Of a DNA stretch of 35,879 nucleotides, positions 16,279-26,379 are shown piece after piece. The DNA lies in contig JAITAK010000013.1 in NCBI GenBank assembly GCA_031284165.1, forward strand, positions 1 through 35,879, read 5' to 3'. The notes beneath the pieces were generated by a model, which was not told the origin of the DNA, searched no databases, and was given only the letters and a program-made list of their open reading frames with translations. Source of the DNA: Puniceicoccales bacterium (GTDB lineage Bacteria; Verrucomicrobiota; Verrucomicrobiia; Opitutales; LL51). Both the position numbers and the translations under genes were made by a program. Numbering within the stretch: the stretch's first letter is position 1; the number at the start of each line of letters is the position of its first letter.

Positions 16279-16668
16279 TTACCAAACCTTACACAATAAT
16301 TCACCACCTACGTGTTGTTGCATCGCTTCTTTACCGGATAAAACTCCTTTCGATGTCGTCAAAATACATATACCCAAATTATTATAAACCTTTGGGATCG
16401 AAGCATGAGTATAATATAAACGACATCCCGGACGACTACAGCGACAAATCCCGGTGATCGCTGGCACACCCCGTACATACTTTAGCGATAAAGAAATTTC
16501 ACTGATACCCGGGCGCAACTTCTTAACTTCATAATCAGCAATATAGCCATTTCGCTTCAAAATGTCCGCCAAATTTATTTTAATACTAGAGGACTCTGCG
16601 GAGCAGACTTGTTTATTCGCTCTACTCGCATTTCGAATTTTTGTCAAAAAATCTCCAATTGTATCCAT
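16279..16668 (-). CDS. rpsH: 30S ribosomal protein S8
   Basis: S8 is a primary 16S rRNA binder and is the spc-operon repressor in E. coli. It has 129 residues. The start MDTIGDFLTKIRNASRANK and the C-terminal TSKGVLSGKEAMQQHVGGELLCKVW match the family. Only one base separates its start from the stop of rpsN, so translation is probably coupled. Confidence 0.97.
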   Translation of the reverse strand: MDTIGDFLTKIRNASRANKQVCSAESSSIKINLADILKRNGYIADYEVKKLRPGISEISLSLKYVRGVPAITGICRCSRPGCRLYYTHASIPKVYNNLGICILTTSKGVLSGKEAMQQHVGGELLCKVW

Positions 16669-16669
16669 T

Positions 16670-16975
16670 TTACCAAGAAGCCTTTATTACACCGGGAATT
16701 TTTCCATAAGAAATTAATTCACGCAATTGAATCCGAGAAACACCGAATTTCCTATAATAGGCACGACCGCGCCCTGTAATTGAGCAGCGATTACGCAACC
16801 GCGTCGGCGAAGAATTTCGAGGTAATTCTGCCAATTTTCGACTTGCAGCAAAAAAATCTTCATCTGTTGTTTTAGGATTTTTTAAAATTTTCTTTAAATC
16901 GCTACGCTGTGCTGCAAATTTTTCAACGAGAGCCTTTCTCTTTTTATTACGTTCAATGATAGAAGTTTTTGCCAT
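16670..16975 (-). CDS. rpsN: 30S ribosomal protein S14, zinc-free long form
   Basis: S14 helps assemble the 30S head. At 101 residues it is the long C-minus type: no CxxC zinc ribbon is present. It starts with [20 protein letters not shown] and ends with [32 protein letters not shown] in conserved form. It lies 11 bases after rplE. Confidence 0.97.
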   Translation of the reverse strand: MAKTSIIERNKKRKALVEKFAAQRSDLKKILKNPKTTDEDFFAASRKLAELPRNSSPTRLRNRCSITGRGRAYYRKFGVSRIQLRELISYGKIPGVIKASW

Positions 16976-16986
16976 AATATATTCTG

Positions 16987-17535
16987 TTAAGCATTTTTCT
17001 TTCTAAAAGGGACCCCTAACAATCGCAATAAATCGCGACCTTCATGATCCGTTTTGGCCGATGTCACAAAAGTCACATCCATGCCAATAACCTTTCGTTC
17101 TTTATCCACAGAAATTTCAGGAAAAATAGTATAATCCACAATACCTAAAGTATAATTACCTTGTCCATCCAATTTATTGGAAACGCCTCGGAAGTCACGC
17201 ACGGCTGGCAAAGCAATGGATACTAATTTATAAAAAAAATCATACATCCCTTGTCCCCGCAAAGTCACTTTCAGTCCGTTAGGCATCCCTTTTCGGAGTT
17301 TAAAATTAGAAATACTTTTTTTAGCCCTGACGATAATGGGCTTTTGACAACAAATTGTGCCGATGTTGCGTTCAATTTCCGCGATAAAATTTTTCTCCCA
17401 ATCCGAACCAATGGCAGAATTAACGACGACTTTTTCCAAATAAGGCACTAGATGCCTATTTTTATAGTTATACAACTGCGTTAATTCCGGTACAACCACG
17501 TTCATATAATATTCTTTTAAAACAGATTTTCTCAT
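16987..17535 (-). CDS. rplE: 50S ribosomal protein L5
   Basis: L5 binds 5S rRNA and contacts P-site tRNA. The frame is open to 17580, but I choose the ATG at 17535. It is preceded by a strong AGAGGAGA Shine-Dalgarno (17548-17541) and gives a 182-residue protein starting [18 protein letters not shown], the usual L5 start. Family motifs are [30 protein letters not shown] and [16 protein letters not shown]. It lies between rplX and rpsN. Confidence 0.96.
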   Translation of the reverse strand: MRKSVLKEYYMNVVVPELTQLYNYKNRHLVPYLEKVVVNSAIGSDWEKNFIAEIERNIGTICCQKPIIVRAKKSISNFKLRKGMPNGLKVTLRGQGMYDFFYKLVSIALPAVRDFRGVSNKLDGQGNYTLGIVDYTIFPEISVDKERKVIGMDVTFVTSAKTDHEGRDLLRLLGVPFRKKNA

Positions 17536-17540
17536 TTTTC

Positions 17541-17548
17541 TCTCCTCT
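17541..17548 (-). promoter_or_regulatory. Shine-Dalgarno that sets the rplE start
   Basis: AGAGGAGA on the minus strand lies five bases before the ATG at 17535. It supports that start over the upstream in-frame ATG at 17580, which has no such element. Confidence 0.75.
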
Positions 17549-17611
17549 GAGATCGAAGCTACTGCGACTCCCAAAAGCATTTATTTAAAATCTCATCTCC
17601 AACAAACGTCT

Positions 17612-17857
17612 TTAATTCCTCTTTTTATCAAAAACAGCCGCATTCATTACATTGGAATAGTGAATGCTGCGTTCACGTTCTACAATACCACCTTCCGGAT
17701 GATTGCGATCTTTTTTTATATACTTTTTATGTAGACCCACCCCTTCGATGACGATGCGACAGGAATCGCGCAAAACTTCCAATACTTTTCCGCGACTTCC
17801 TTTATTGGCTCCAGAAATAACGACGACTTCATCATTTTTCTTAATCTTGTACTTCAT
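17612..17857 (-). CDS. rplX: 50S ribosomal protein L24
   Basis: L24 is an assembly initiator of the large subunit. The KOW motif is near the N-terminus (KNDEVVVISGANKGSRGKVLEV), followed by GVGLHKKYIKKDRNHPEGGIVERE. At 81 residues it is short compared with E. coli's 104, lacking part of the C-terminal region. Its ATG overlaps the rplN stop by one base (TAATG). Confidence 0.96.
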   Translation of the reverse strand: MKYKIKKNDEVVVISGANKGSRGKVLEVLRDSCRIVIEGVGLHKKYIKKDRNHPEGGIVERERSIHYSNVMNAAVFDKKRN

Positions 17858-18225
17858 TATATAACCTCCGAAGCTAAGGAAACAATTTTCATAAAATTTT
17901 TCTGGCGTAATTCTCGAGCAATAGGGCCAAAGATACGCGTTCCTTTTGGATTTCCTTTCTCATCGATAATCACGCAGGCATTGCGATCGAAACGTAAATA
18001 ACTGCCATCTTCCCGAGAAATCGGAGCCGCTGTCCTGACAATGACTGCCCGAGCGACACTTCCTTTCTTGACCATAGCTTCTGGAATGCTCTGCTTAATC
18101 GAAACGACGATCACATCGCCGATACCTGCAATACGCGTATTTTGCCCCAATCGACGAATCATCATCGCTTTTTTTGCCCCTGTATTATCGGCAACATCCA
18201 ATATACTTTGTTGTTGTAACATCAT
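17857..18225 (-). CDS. rplN: 50S ribosomal protein L14
   Basis: L14 lies at the subunit interface. The frame is open to 18270, but the start is set at 18225 (or the adjacent ATG at 18222): this gives 122 residues, the family length, beginning [19 protein letters not shown], and GAGGGG just upstream is a possible ribosome-binding site. The upstream frame overlaps rpsQ. Motifs include [21 protein letters not shown] and [13 protein letters not shown]. Confidence 0.96.
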   Translation of the reverse strand: MMLQQQSILDVADNTGAKKAMMIRRLGQNTRIAGIGDVIVVSIKQSIPEAMVKKGSVARAVIVRTAAPISREDGSYLRFDRNACVIIDEKGNPKGTRIFGPIARELRQKNFMKIVSLASEVI

Positions 18226-18229
18226 CCCC

Positions 18230-18496
18230 TCACTTCGCAATAGGCGTATGTTCCACGATATTAACGACACGCCACCGTTTCATTTTACTTATAGCACGGG
18301 TTTCCATAATCTCAACCTTATCTCCAACACAGCACTCATTTTTTTCATCGTGTACGTGTAGGACAGTCCTATGGCGTACTTCTTTACGATAAAGCATGTG
18401 AGGGATTTTGTAAAAATAGACCACCTTAATGCTCTTATTTCCAGAACGCCCTGTCACAATACCTTGTAAATTTTTCCTACGCTTCCGTTGCTCCAT
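18230..18496 (-). CDS. rpsQ: 30S ribosomal protein S17
   Basis: S17 binds the 5' domain of 16S rRNA early in assembly. The 88 residues form the expected OB-fold: [18 protein letters not shown] at the start, then [22 protein letters not shown], the family signature. It lies 13 bases after rpmC and four before rplN. Confidence 0.97.
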   Translation of the reverse strand: MEQRKRRKNLQGIVTGRSGNKSIKVVYFYKIPHMLYRKEVRHRTVLHVHDEKNECCVGDKVEIMETRAISKMKRWRVVNIVEHTPIAK

Positions 18497-18509
18497 AGCC
18501 CTATACCTT

Positions 18510-18707
18510 TTACTTATTACAATCTTTGCAAGCCTTTTGTTTCAAAAAAGTCTTAATTCGTGCAATTTGTCGCTGCATAAAAACCATGGTATGCGGTTTA
18601 TCCAACAAAGAAGAACATTTTTTCATGCGCAAATCAAACAAGGATTTCTCCGCATCTTTCAAACTTTGCCCTAATTCTCTTTCCGACTTTTCACGAAAAT
18701 TTTCCAT
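18510..18707 (-). CDS. rpmC: 50S ribosomal protein L29
   Basis: L29 borders the exit tunnel and helps dock trigger factor and SRP. The small helical protein of 65 residues has the expected hairpin pattern: ERELGQSLKDAEKSLFDLRMKK, then MVFMQRQIARIKTFL. Divergence is considerable, so the position between rplP and rpsQ adds to the call. One base separates it from rplP. Confidence 0.93.
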   Translation of the reverse strand: MENFREKSERELGQSLKDAEKSLFDLRMKKCSSLLDKPHTMVFMQRQIARIKTFLKQKACKDCNK

Positions 18708-18708
18708 A

Positions 18709-19137
18709 TTAATAATTCTCCAGTTCTTCGCGGCTTATAAAACGGCAGCGAAAAGGCAACTTGAAATCTGCCAAGCGAAAAGCTTCGCGAGCCAAACTCA
18801 AAGGAATGCCTGCCAATTCAAACAAAATTAATCCGGGTTTTACTGCCGCTGCCCAGTATTCGACAGCACCTTTACCTTTACCCATACGCGTTTCTGCGGG
18901 TTTTTTAGTGACAGGAATATGCGGAAAAACGCGGACCCACAATTTTCCTTTTCGCTTGAGATGACGCGAAATCGCCACACGAGCAGCTTCAATCTGCGAC
19001 GCAGACATACTTCCTCGATCCAAAGATTGGATACCACAATCGCCGAACGCTAAAAAATCACCACCCTTAGCATTGCCGCGATTACGTCCCTTTTGCGATT
19101 TTCTATATTTCGTTCGCGCTGGAGATAACTTACTCAT
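18709..19137 (-). CDS. rplP: 50S ribosomal protein L16
   Basis: L16 organises the A-site tRNA elbow region. The 142-residue protein starts MSKLSPARTKYRKSQKGRNRG and contains SQIEAARVAISRHLKRKGKLWVRVFP, PVTKKPAETRMGKGKGAVEYW and the final LFELAGIPLSLAREAFRLADFKLP. All are standard. It lies 19 bases after rpsC. Confidence 0.97.
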   Translation of the reverse strand: MSKLSPARTKYRKSQKGRNRGNAKGGDFLAFGDCGIQSLDRGSMSASQIEAARVAISRHLKRKGKLWVRVFPHIPVTKKPAETRMGKGKGAVEYWAAAVKPGLILFELAGIPLSLAREAFRLADFKLPFRCRFISREELENY

Positions 19138-19156
19138 AACCTAATTCCTTGATCTA

Positions 19157-19789
19157 TTAAATCTTTATACTGTCGCTGCGACAAATCCAACATTTAATGC
19201 CAATTTTCCCATACACTGTATTAGCTTCTGAAAACCCATAATCAATATTTTCCTTCAAAGTGTGTAGCGGGACACGACCTTCACGTAGCGATTCCGCACG
19301 GGCAATTTCTGCTCCCCCTAGACGTCCTGCGCAGCGAATTTTAATTCCGTCAGCTCCTAGAGTCATCGCCGATTGAATGGCCTTTTTCATAGCCCGGCGG
19401 AAAGAAATGCGCCGCTCTAATTGCAAAGCGATATTCTCCGCAACGAGTTGTGCCACTAAATCTGGTTTACGAATTTCCTGAATGTCGATCAAAATTTCGC
19501 GGCCAACCAAATTCTTTAATTCCGAACTTAAAATATCTAAGTCTTGACCCTTACGCCCGATAATCGTTCCCGGTCTCGGTGTAAAGATTTTGATGCGAAT
19601 CTTATCTCCTGCCCGTTCTATGAAAACTTCCGAAAACGAAGCAAATGATAATTTTTTTCGCAAAAAAGTGCGAATATCATAATCTTCCTTCAAAAACAAG
19701 GCGTAATTCTTCTTCGTCGCATACCAACGCGAGCTCCAGTTTCGACGAACAAATAAACGAAGTCCTATAGGATTAACCTTTTGTCCCAT
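19157..19789 (-). CDS. rpsC: 30S ribosomal protein S3
   Basis: S3 forms part of the mRNA entry channel and its helicase. The 210-residue protein starts MGQKVNPIGLRLFVRRNWSS, has the KH domain with GTIIGRKGQDLDIL, and the C-terminal domain with SFRRAMKKAIQSAM and GRLGGAEIARAESLREGRVPLHTL. It lies ten bases after rplV. Confidence 0.98.
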   Translation of the reverse strand: MGQKVNPIGLRLFVRRNWSSRWYATKKNYALFLKEDYDIRTFLRKKLSFASFSEVFIERAGDKIRIKIFTPRPGTIIGRKGQDLDILSSELKNLVGREILIDIQEIRKPDLVAQLVAENIALQLERRISFRRAMKKAIQSAMTLGADGIKIRCAGRLGGAEIARAESLREGRVPLHTLKENIDYGFSEANTVYGKIGIKCWICRSDSIKI

Positions 19790-19799
19790 AAATCTATTT

Positions 19800-20129
19800 T
19801 CAATTGTCTGTTAGTATAATTTTTATATGACTCGTGCGCTTTCGAATCGGATGCGCTGATCCTCGCGATACAGGGATAAAGCGCTTAAAAACTCCTCCTT
19901 GTTCCGCTAGAGCTTCCTTGATCTTAAGTCCATCCGAATGCATGCCACGACAAACGGCGTTAGCAATGGCGCTCATTAAAGTTTTTCCTATAAAACGCGC
20001 CGATTTTCTCGGGATAAATTTTAAGAGCTGCAAAGCTTCCTCCGCGTTTTTGCCCACAATAGTACGGGCGACATCCTGTACCTTTTTGGGCGATATATGA
20101 ACATATTTTGATAATGCTTTAGCTTCCAT
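19800..20129 (-). CDS. rplV: 50S ribosomal protein L22
   Basis: L22 lines the exit tunnel at the constriction. The 109-residue protein has [42 protein letters not shown] and the loop/tail [24 protein letters not shown]. Its start overlaps the end of rpsS by 11 bases. Confidence 0.97.
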   Translation of the reverse strand: MEAKALSKYVHISPKKVQDVARTIVGKNAEEALQLLKFIPRKSARFIGKTLMSAIANAVCRGMHSDGLKIKEALAEQGGVFKRFIPVSRGSAHPIRKRTSHIKIILTDN

Positions 20130-20400
20130 TTTGCCGTTGTGTATGAGGATTATGTTTTTTAAACATACGTGTTGGCGAAAATTCGCCTAATTTGTGGCCA
20201 ACCATATTTTCCGTTATATAAACGTCAATAAATGATTTTCCATTGTGTACCTGAAAATTTAAACCGACAAAATCCGGCGTGATTGTCGAACAGCGAGACC
20301 ATGTCTTAATCGGCCTACGATTATTGGCAACCTGTGCCTTATCGACCTTACGCATAAGACTTGGAACTACATAAAAACCCTTCTTTGCGGAACGCGACAT
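20119..20400 (-). CDS. rpsS: 30S ribosomal protein S19
   Basis: S19 is a head protein paired with S13. It has 93 residues with [44 protein letters not shown] and PTRMFKKH in the standard order. It lies three bases after rplB and overlaps rplV by 11 bases. Confidence 0.97.
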   Translation of the reverse strand: MSRSAKKGFYVVPSLMRKVDKAQVANNRRPIKTWSRCSTITPDFVGLNFQVHNGKSFIDVYITENMVGHKLGEFSPTRMFKKHNPHTQRQNGS

Positions 20401-20403
20401 ATT

Positions 20404-21252
20404 CTATCCTTTCTTGACCTTTCTCCCATTTCTTCTGACTAAAATCATGCGATTCGATGGCTGCGAACGCTTACGCGTCGGATATCCTTTCGCTAACTGT
20501 CCCCAAGGGGATACGGGATGCCCTCCACCTGAAGTACGTCCTTCACCGCCGCCCATCGGGTGATCCACAGGATTCATCACCACACCGCGCACCCGGGGTC
20601 GGCGTCCTAACCATCGCTTCCGCCCTGCTTTTCCTAGAGATTGCTTGCTGTGATCGCCATTTCCCACCTGACCGATCGTTGCACGACACTTTTCATTCAG
20701 CAAACGAATTTCACCACTGGGCATCTTCATCGTCACGTAGCCGCCGTCAAAAGCGATAATTTGCGCCCCCACTCCTGCTCCACGAGCAATTGCTGCGCCT
20801 TTCCCTGGCTCAATTTCAACGCAATGGACAAAAACGCCCATTGGAATTCGTGCCAACGGTAAGGACATGCCTACCGAAAAATCCCTAGGCGTCGTATCTA
20901 AACTCACCACTTGATCGCCAATATTTAGGCCACGGGGTGCAAGAATATAGCGCTTTTCGCCATCAACATAATTCAAGAGCGCAATATCCGCTGAGCGATT
21001 AGGATCATATTCAATGCGCTCAACGTGGGCCGATATATTCATTTTATCACGCAAAAAATCGATCACACGCAATAAACGTTTATGTCCGCCACCTCGTCTT
21101 CTGGAAGTAATTCGACCGTAACAATTCCTGCCCTTACATCGATGGTTACTCACCAACAATGTTTCTTCCGGTGCACCCTTCCACAATTTCCGCCGATTAA
21201 GTGCTAAAAATCTCTGTGTTGGTGTTTTCGGATTGTATTGGATAATCGTCAT
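20404..21252 (-). CDS. rplB: 50S ribosomal protein L2
   Basis: L2 is the conserved large-subunit protein near the peptidyl transferase centre and an inter-subunit bridge. The 282 residues are of normal length. Visible motifs are GRITSRRRGGGHKRLLRVIDF, the SH3-like core GAAIARGAGVGAQIIAFDGGYVTMKMPSGEIRLL, and VRGVVMNPVDHPMGGGEGRTSGGGHPVSPWG with the conserved His. It lies 15 bases after rplW. Confidence 0.98.
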   Translation of the reverse strand: MTIIQYNPKTPTQRFLALNRRKLWKGAPEETLLVSNHRCKGRNCYGRITSRRRGGGHKRLLRVIDFLRDKMNISAHVERIEYDPNRSADIALLNYVDGEKRYILAPRGLNIGDQVVSLDTTPRDFSVGMSLPLARIPMGVFVHCVEIEPGKGAAIARGAGVGAQIIAFDGGYVTMKMPSGEIRLLNEKCRATIGQVGNGDHSKQSLGKAGRKRWLGRRPRVRGVVMNPVDHPMGGGEGRTSGGGHPVSPWGQLAKGYPTRKRSQPSNRMILVRRNGRKVKKG

Positions 21253-21267
21253 TTCTATTTCCCTTTT

Positions 21268-21549
21268 TTAAATAATCTCGATTTTATCATCGCGCTTTAA
21301 AGTCACAATAGCGATCTTCCGCTTGGCCGTACGACCAAAATGTCCACGCCTCATTTTATTTCGCCTCACTTTTCCATCGCGACGAATAATATTTACCGCA
21401 AGGACCTTAACATTAAAGGAAGTACGAATCGCAGTTGCAATTTCATTTTTTGTACTCGCAATGTCAACCTCAAAAACATACTGATTACAATTTGATGTTA
21501 AGGCAGTAAACTTTTCTGTATAACAAATTTTTCTTAAAATATTAGGCAT
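21268..21549 (-). CDS. rplW: 50S ribosomal protein L23
   Basis: L23 lies at the tunnel exit and is the main docking site for trigger factor and SRP. The 93-residue protein shows YVFEVDIASTKNEIATAI and FNVKVLAVNIIRRDGKVRR, typical of L23. Its start overlaps the rplD end by eight bases. Confidence 0.95.
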   Translation of the reverse strand: MPNILRKICYTEKFTALTSNCNQYVFEVDIASTKNEIATAIRTSFNVKVLAVNIIRRDGKVRRNKMRRGHFGRTAKRKIAIVTLKRDDKIEII

Positions 21550-22174
21550 ATTTCACCTTCACTCTCTCTAGTAGCTGAGAAAACCCTACCTCACTCATCA
21601 AAAAATGATCGTAGGATTTTAGGTCTAACGCATTAATTGATGCCGCATCGCCTATGAAAATGCGCTCTATATTGCGCAATGCATAGGCTAAAGGTTCACT
21701 GAAATGCGCATCCACCATGAGCACCGTACCCGTCGGGAAAATTTTCCCAATTAATGTGGCAAATTTCTTCGTTTTGCTCAAATCTTCCGAAAAATGGTCT
21801 ATGATCGAAATCAATAACTCGTCGGCACAATCATAAAGGGAACGCGCTAAAGCCAATTTTTTCACCTTTTTATTTACTTTTTTATGATAACTCCTCGGAT
21901 GGGGACCAAACACGATTCCTCCTCCCGGCATCAACGGACTGCGTCGCGATCCTTGCCGCGCATTACCTGTACCTTTCTGCCGAAAAGGTTTTTTCCCTCC
22001 TCCGCGCACATCTCCCCGCGTTTTAACGGAAGCATTGCCTTGACGCATATTCGCCTGTAGCGCATCGATCGCAAACTTTACGGCAGCGATCCCGCAATCT
22101 TCCTCGAATACCGGGATATTATAATCTCGATCCTCTAATAAAACGCCTTCTTGATTATAGACCTTTAGTTTCAT
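21542..22174 (-). CDS. rplD: 50S ribosomal protein L4
   Basis: L4 lines the tunnel and is the S10-operon repressor in E. coli. The 210-residue protein contains the extended RNA-binding loop RQGNASVKTRGDVRGGGKKPFRQKGTGNARQGSRRSPLMPGGG and YHKKVNKKVKKLALARSL, both characteristic. One base separates it from rplC. Confidence 0.97.
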   Translation of the reverse strand: MKLKVYNQEGVLLEDRDYNIPVFEEDCGIAAVKFAIDALQANMRQGNASVKTRGDVRGGGKKPFRQKGTGNARQGSRRSPLMPGGGIVFGPHPRSYHKKVNKKVKKLALARSLYDCADELLISIIDHFSEDLSKTKKFATLIGKIFPTGTVLMVDAHFSEPLAYALRNIERIFIGDAASINALDLKSYDHFLMSEVGFSQLLERVKVKYA

Positions 22175-22175
22175 C

Positions 22176-22826
22176 CTATGACCTCAATTGTTTTACTTTT
22201 TTTGCTTTGCGCAATAGAATGAATTCTCCGTTTGCTCCGGGTAAACTTCCTTTGAGCAGCAGCAAATTCTTTTCTAAAATTAATTCCATAACTTTCAAGT
22301 TTTGTATCGTGCGCATGACACAACCATCATGACCCGGCATTTTACGTCCCTTATAGACGTGTCCAGGCCATTGACGACACCCATAAGATCCTCCGCGCCG
22401 ATGAAACATCGAACCATGAGCGGCAGGGCCCCCGGAAAATCCATGGCGCTTCATCACTCCTTGAAATCCTCGTCCCTTGGTCTTTCCAATCACATCGATG
22501 CACTCTCCTGCCCGAAAAATCGAAAAATCAATGACATCGCCGATTTTATAATGACTCAAATCTTGAACGCGGAATTCTCGAAAACCCCTACAAGTCTGTA
22601 AGCCGGAATTCTTTAAATGTCCGACCAACGGGCGAGACATTCCCCACGCCTTTCGATGGCCATAAGCCAACTGTACGGCGTTATAGCCATCTCTTTGCTC
22701 ATTTTTGAGCTGAGAAACAACACAAGGCACCGCTTCCACAACTGTAATCGGAATTAAGCACTTCTGTTCGTCGAACATTTGCGTCATCCCTATTTTCTTT
22801 CCTAAAACTATTCTCGTATCTTTCAT
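22176..22826 (-). CDS. rplC: 50S ribosomal protein L3
   Basis: L3 initiates large-subunit assembly and reaches the peptidyl transferase centre. The frame opens with a GTG at 22847, but I prefer the ATG at 22826: the protein then starts MKDTRIVLGKKIGMTQMFDE as in other L3 proteins (216 residues). Conserved parts are GKGRGFQGVMKRHGFSGGPAAHGS (as KTKGRGFQG) and GHVYKGRKMPGHDG. About 100 bases separate it from rpsJ, the widest gap in the S10 part; it holds an isolated TTGACA (22911-22906, minus) without a clear -10. Confidence 0.96.
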   Translation of the reverse strand: MKDTRIVLGKKIGMTQMFDEQKCLIPITVVEAVPCVVSQLKNEQRDGYNAVQLAYGHRKAWGMSRPLVGHLKNSGLQTCRGFREFRVQDLSHYKIGDVIDFSIFRAGECIDVIGKTKGRGFQGVMKRHGFSGGPAAHGSMFHRRGGSYGCRQWPGHVYKGRKMPGHDGCVMRTIQNLKVMELILEKNLLLLKGSLPGANGEFILLRKAKKVKQLRS

Positions 22827-22925
22827 AACCCTAAGCGACAAATCCACCCCACAACATCTATTTCGTTGGCATGGGCTCTTTCTGTTTTCTTTAACAAAAA
22901 TAATCTGTCAAGAATATTCTAAATT

Positions 22926-23231
22926 TCAGACATTAATCAAGATATCTACCCCCGCAGGTAAGTTCAAGCGTTTGAGTGCATCAATAGTATCTGCTGTCGG
23001 ATCGTGGATATCGATCAAGCGATCGTGCTCCCGCAATTCGAATTGATCCATCGACTTTTTATCGACATGTGGCGATCGATTCACCGTAAAACGCTCCTTA
23101 CGCGTTGGCAACGGTACCGGTCCGGTAACTCGGGCTCCCGAACGCTTCGCCGTCTCGACAATTTCCACAGCCGATTGATCCACTAGACGATAATCGAAAC
23201 TCTTTAATTTTATCCTAATTCTTTGCGCCAT
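22926..23231 (-). CDS. rpsJ: 30S ribosomal protein S10
   Basis: S10 is a head protein and transcription antitermination factor (NusE). The 101 residues show [61 protein letters not shown], close to consensus. It directly follows fusA by 15 bases without the tuf gene often found between them. Confidence 0.98.
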   Translation of the reverse strand: MAQRIRIKLKSFDYRLVDQSAVEIVETAKRSGARVTGPVPLPTRKERFTVNRSPHVDKKSMDQFELREHDRLIDIHDPTADTIDALKRLNLPAGVDILINV

Positions 23232-23246
23232 ATAGAATACCTCATA

Positions 23247-25409
23247 CTAAAATTTTGACCGCGCTGCCGCACGACTCGATGTTTCCACGATTTTTTGTAG
23301 TAAATTCGCCGGGACTTGTTCGAAATGAGAGGGTTCCATCGAATAACTTGCACGTCCCTTGGTCAATGAACGTATATCTGTCGCATAGCCAAACATCATT
23401 TCTAAAGGAACAAAGGCCATAATATTCGCCAATGTACCTCGCGTTTCCATACTGTAAATCTGGCCGCGACGGCGATTCAAATCCCCAACAACATCGCCCT
23501 GATACTCCTCTGGTGTCGAAACTTCAACTTTCATAATCGGTTCCAGTAATATCGGCATCGCCTTCTTCATCGCATCTTTAAATGCAAAAATACCCGCCAT
23601 TCTAAAGGCCATCTCCGATGAATCGACCTCGTGAAAACTCCCCTCAATAATGCGTGCACAAAAATCAACTACGGGGTAACCCGCCACAACGCCGTTCATT
23701 GCACCTTCGAGAATACCATTTTGCGTCGGTTTAATATATTCCTTCGGAATGACCCCACCAACAATCTCATTCAAAACCAATGAACCTTCACCGCGCTTTA
23801 ATGGTTCAATTCTCAACACCACATGACCATATTGACCTCGCCCTCCCGATTGGCGAATGAATTTACCTTCACCCATCGCTTTGCTCGTGATCGTCTCGCG
23901 ATAGGCAATCTGCGGCCGTCCTGACATCGCGTCGACGTTAAATTCCCGGAAAAGGCGATCGCGGATAATTTCTAAATGTAATTCGCCCATTCCTGCGATA
24001 ATCGTTTGCCCCGTCTCGGGATTAGTAATCACCCTAAATGTAGGGTCTTCCTCTGACAAACTCTGCAATCCTAATGCCAATTTTTCTTGATCCGCCTTCG
24101 ATTTTGGCTCGATAGACATGCTGATGACCGGCTCCGGAAAAGTCGGTGGTTCTAAGATACCTTCAAAATTGCGATCGCAAAGCGTATCTCCGGTCGCAAT
24201 ACCCCGAACACCGATAATCGCGCAAATATCCCCTGAATAAGCAATTTCAATATCTTCCCGTTTATCCGCTTTCATGATCATCAAACGGCTGACACGTTCC
24301 GTTTTCTGTGTACGAGGGTTGTAGACCGTATCTCCTTTTTTAAGCTGTCCACTATAAACGCGACAAAATACTAATTTCCCGACATAGGGATCACTCATCA
24401 ATTTAAAACCTAATGCGGCCATCTTTCCTGAATCATTAGGTTCAATGCCGATAATATTTCCGTCTTCTAAAAATGCTTTCATTGGTGGCAGATCCAGCGG
24501 AGAAGGTAGAAAATCCACTACCGCATCCAATAACATCTGTACACCGCGTTTCTTAAAAGCACTTCCAGGAATGACACCAACAAAATCTAGGGAAAGCGTT
24601 GCTTTACGTACCGCTCGGCGGACTACGTCCGCTGAAATTGCTTCATTGCCCAAATATTTTTCTGCTAAATCATCGTCGTAATCCGCTAACTCCTCGATTA
24701 ACGATTCGCGGTACTTTTCTGCCATGTCCGCATAGGCTTCGGGAATGGCAACGACATTAAATTTTTCTCCTAAAGTATCCTTTTTATCATAGAGATAAGC
24801 CTGCATCGCAATCAAATCAATTAAGCCGTCAAACGTATCTTCGGCGCCAATATTTAAATATAAAGGATGAGCGTTTTTCCCCAGTTTCATGCGGATATCT
24901 TCAACGGCCCTTAAAAAATTTGCCCCTGTGCGATCCATTTTATTAATGAACGCAATGCGGGGGACGCCATACTTGTCCATTTGTCGCCAAACGGTTTCTG
25001 ATTGAGGCTGTACGCCGGCAACCGCGCAAAATACCCCTACGGCCCCATCGAGAACACGAAGAGAGCGTTCCACTTCTGCCGTAAAATCAACGTGTCCCGG
25101 CGTATCGATTAAATTAATTTGATGATTAATTCCTGCAAATAAACCGACTTTTGTCTTCCATCCACAACTAATTGCTGCGGATGTGATCGTGATGCCGCGT
25201 TCCCGTTCTTGTTCCATCCAATCCGTTACTGCCGTTCCCTCGTGCACCTCACCCATCTTATGAACGACGCCCGCATAATACAAGATACGCTCCGTCGTCG
25301 TCGTTTTTCCTGCATCGATATGCGCCGCAATGCCTATGTTACGCGTATACTCCAAAGGAGTTTTACGATCGGCAGCATTGGCCAGTGAAATTTTTTTATC
25401 GTTTGCCAT
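23247..25409 (-). CDS. fusA: Elongation factor G
   Basis: EF-G is the GTPase that drives translocation and, with RRF, ribosome recycling. The frame is open to 25523, overlapping rpsG, but the ATG at 25409 fits: it gives [20 protein letters not shown] then [20 protein letters not shown] (P-loop about residues 29-37), with AAGGA upstream. The product has 720 residues, a normal length. Other GTPase motifs are [21 protein letters not shown] and NKMDR; C-terminal domains include GMGELHLEI and the [12 protein letters not shown] region. The fusA-rpsJ link joins the str and S10 gene blocks. Confidence 0.97.
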   Translation of the reverse strand: MANDKKISLANAADRKTPLEYTRNIGIAAHIDAGKTTTTERILYYAGVVHKMGEVHEGTAVTDWMEQERERGITITSAAISCGWKTKVGLFAGINHQINLIDTPGHVDFTAEVERSLRVLDGAVGVFCAVAGVQPQSETVWRQMDKYGVPRIAFINKMDRTGANFLRAVEDIRMKLGKNAHPLYLNIGAEDTFDGLIDLIAMQAYLYDKKDTLGEKFNVVAIPEAYADMAEKYRESLIEELADYDDDLAEKYLGNEAISADVVRRAVRKATLSLDFVGVIPGSAFKKRGVQMLLDAVVDFLPSPLDLPPMKAFLEDGNIIGIEPNDSGKMAALGFKLMSDPYVGKLVFCRVYSGQLKKGDTVYNPRTQKTERVSRLMIMKADKREDIEIAYSGDICAIIGVRGIATGDTLCDRNFEGILEPPTFPEPVISMSIEPKSKADQEKLALGLQSLSEEDPTFRVITNPETGQTIIAGMGELHLEIIRDRLFREFNVDAMSGRPQIAYRETITSKAMGEGKFIRQSGGRGQYGHVVLRIEPLKRGEGSLVLNEIVGGVIPKEYIKPTQNGILEGAMNGVVAGYPVVDFCARIIEGSFHEVDSSEMAFRMAGIFAFKDAMKKAMPILLEPIMKVEVSTPEEYQGDVVGDLNRRRGQIYSMETRGTLANIMAFVPLEMMFGYATDIRSLTKGRASYSMEPSHFEQVPANLLQKIVETSSRAAARSKF

Positions 25410-25428
25410 TCCCAGTTTTTCCTTTCCT

Positions 25429-25902
25429 TTACCAAACGAAATGTGCAAAAGCACGGTTTGCCTGGGCCATTCGATGAATTTCCACCTTCTTTTTGACCAC
25501 GTTACCTGCGTTATTATAGGCATCGATAATTTCCTGTCCCAAGGCTTCTCGCATCCCTTTGCCCTTCCGAGACTTTGCTGCTTCGACTAACCAGCGAAAT
25601 ACTAGACTCTGCTGGCGAACATAAGGAACTTCTACGGGCACTTGGTAAGTCGCTCCACCAACACGCCGGCTTTTAACTTCGACCTTTGGTCGCGCATTTT
25701 CCAAAACACCCAATAAAAGCTCTACGGGATCCCCCTTCTCCAATGCTTCACTTGCCCGTTCGATGGCACCATAGACAATGGAACACGCCAAAGAACGCTT
25801 CCCACGCTCCATGACGATACTCACCAATTGGCCAATGAGTGCACTGCCAAACCGGGGATCTTTTGCAAATTCACGCTTTTCAGCTCTCCTACGCCGTGAC
25901 AT
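25429..25902 (-). CDS. rpsG: 30S ribosomal protein S7
   Basis: S7 nucleates the 30S head and is the str-operon repressor in E. coli. The 157-residue protein begins [20 protein letters not shown] and contains [24 protein letters not shown] and [15 protein letters not shown], with the C-terminal [19 protein letters not shown]. It lies 16 bases after rpsL. Confidence 0.98.
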   Translation of the reverse strand: MSRRRRAEKREFAKDPRFGSALIGQLVSIVMERGKRSLACSIVYGAIERASEALEKGDPVELLLGVLENARPKVEVKSRRVGGATYQVPVEVPYVRQQSLVFRWLVEAAKSRKGKGMREALGQEIIDAYNNAGNVVKKKVEIHRMAQANRAFAHFVW

Positions 25903-25918
25903 AATATTTTTCTAAAAT

Positions 25919-26302
25919 TTATTTTTTATTCCCTTTAGGGCGTTTCACTCCATATTTCGAACGGCTGCGACGCCGTTTTTCCACTCCAGCACAGTCCAAC
26001 GCACCTCGAACAATATGATAGCGTACCCCTGGTAGGTCTTTCACACGACCACCACGCACCAATACGATACTGTGTTCCTGCAAAGCATGTCCTTCATCGG
26101 GAATATAAGCAATAATCTCAACGCCGTTGGTCAAACGTACTTTGGCGACCTTACGAATCGCTGAATTTGGCTTCTTCGGTGAACGCGTCATCACTTGAAT
26201 ACACACCCCCCGCTGAAATGGATTACCATGCAACGCCGGGGCTTTAGATTTCGTAGCCACACTCACGCGCGGCATTTTTACTAACTGATTAATAGTAGGC
26301 AT
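25919..26302 (-). CDS. rpsL: 30S ribosomal protein S12
   Basis: S12 monitors codon-anticodon pairing in the decoding centre. The start is the ATG at 26302 ([12 protein letters not shown]), not the TTG before it; the product has 127 residues. K43 in [11 protein letters not shown] and K88 in [14 protein letters not shown] are both wild type, so the common streptomycin-resistance changes are absent. D89, the residue methylthiolated by RimO in E. coli, is present. The 77-base gap after rpoC shows no clear promoter or terminator. Confidence 0.98.
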   Translation of the reverse strand: MPTINQLVKMPRVSVATKSKAPALHGNPFQRGVCIQVMTRSPKKPNSAIRKVAKVRLTNGVEIIAYIPDEGHALQEHSIVLVRGGRVKDLPGVRYHIVRGALDCAGVEKRRRSRSKYGVKRPKGNKK

Positions 26303-26379
26303 CAAAAATTTACAATTTTAAGTTTCTCTTCAAACTACAACTAAACATGAGCAAATCAAGTCTTTATTTAAAAAAAATA

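Noticed and set aside
22906-22911. Perfect TTGACA in the rpsJ-rplC gap as a promoter for the S10 block
   Set aside because: No acceptable -10 element lies 16-18 bases downstream on the minus strand.
25410-25523. N-terminal extension of EF-G by 38 residues
   Set aside because: The segment overlaps rpsG in another frame, does not resemble EF-G, and an ATG with a Shine-Dalgarno lies at the usual family start.
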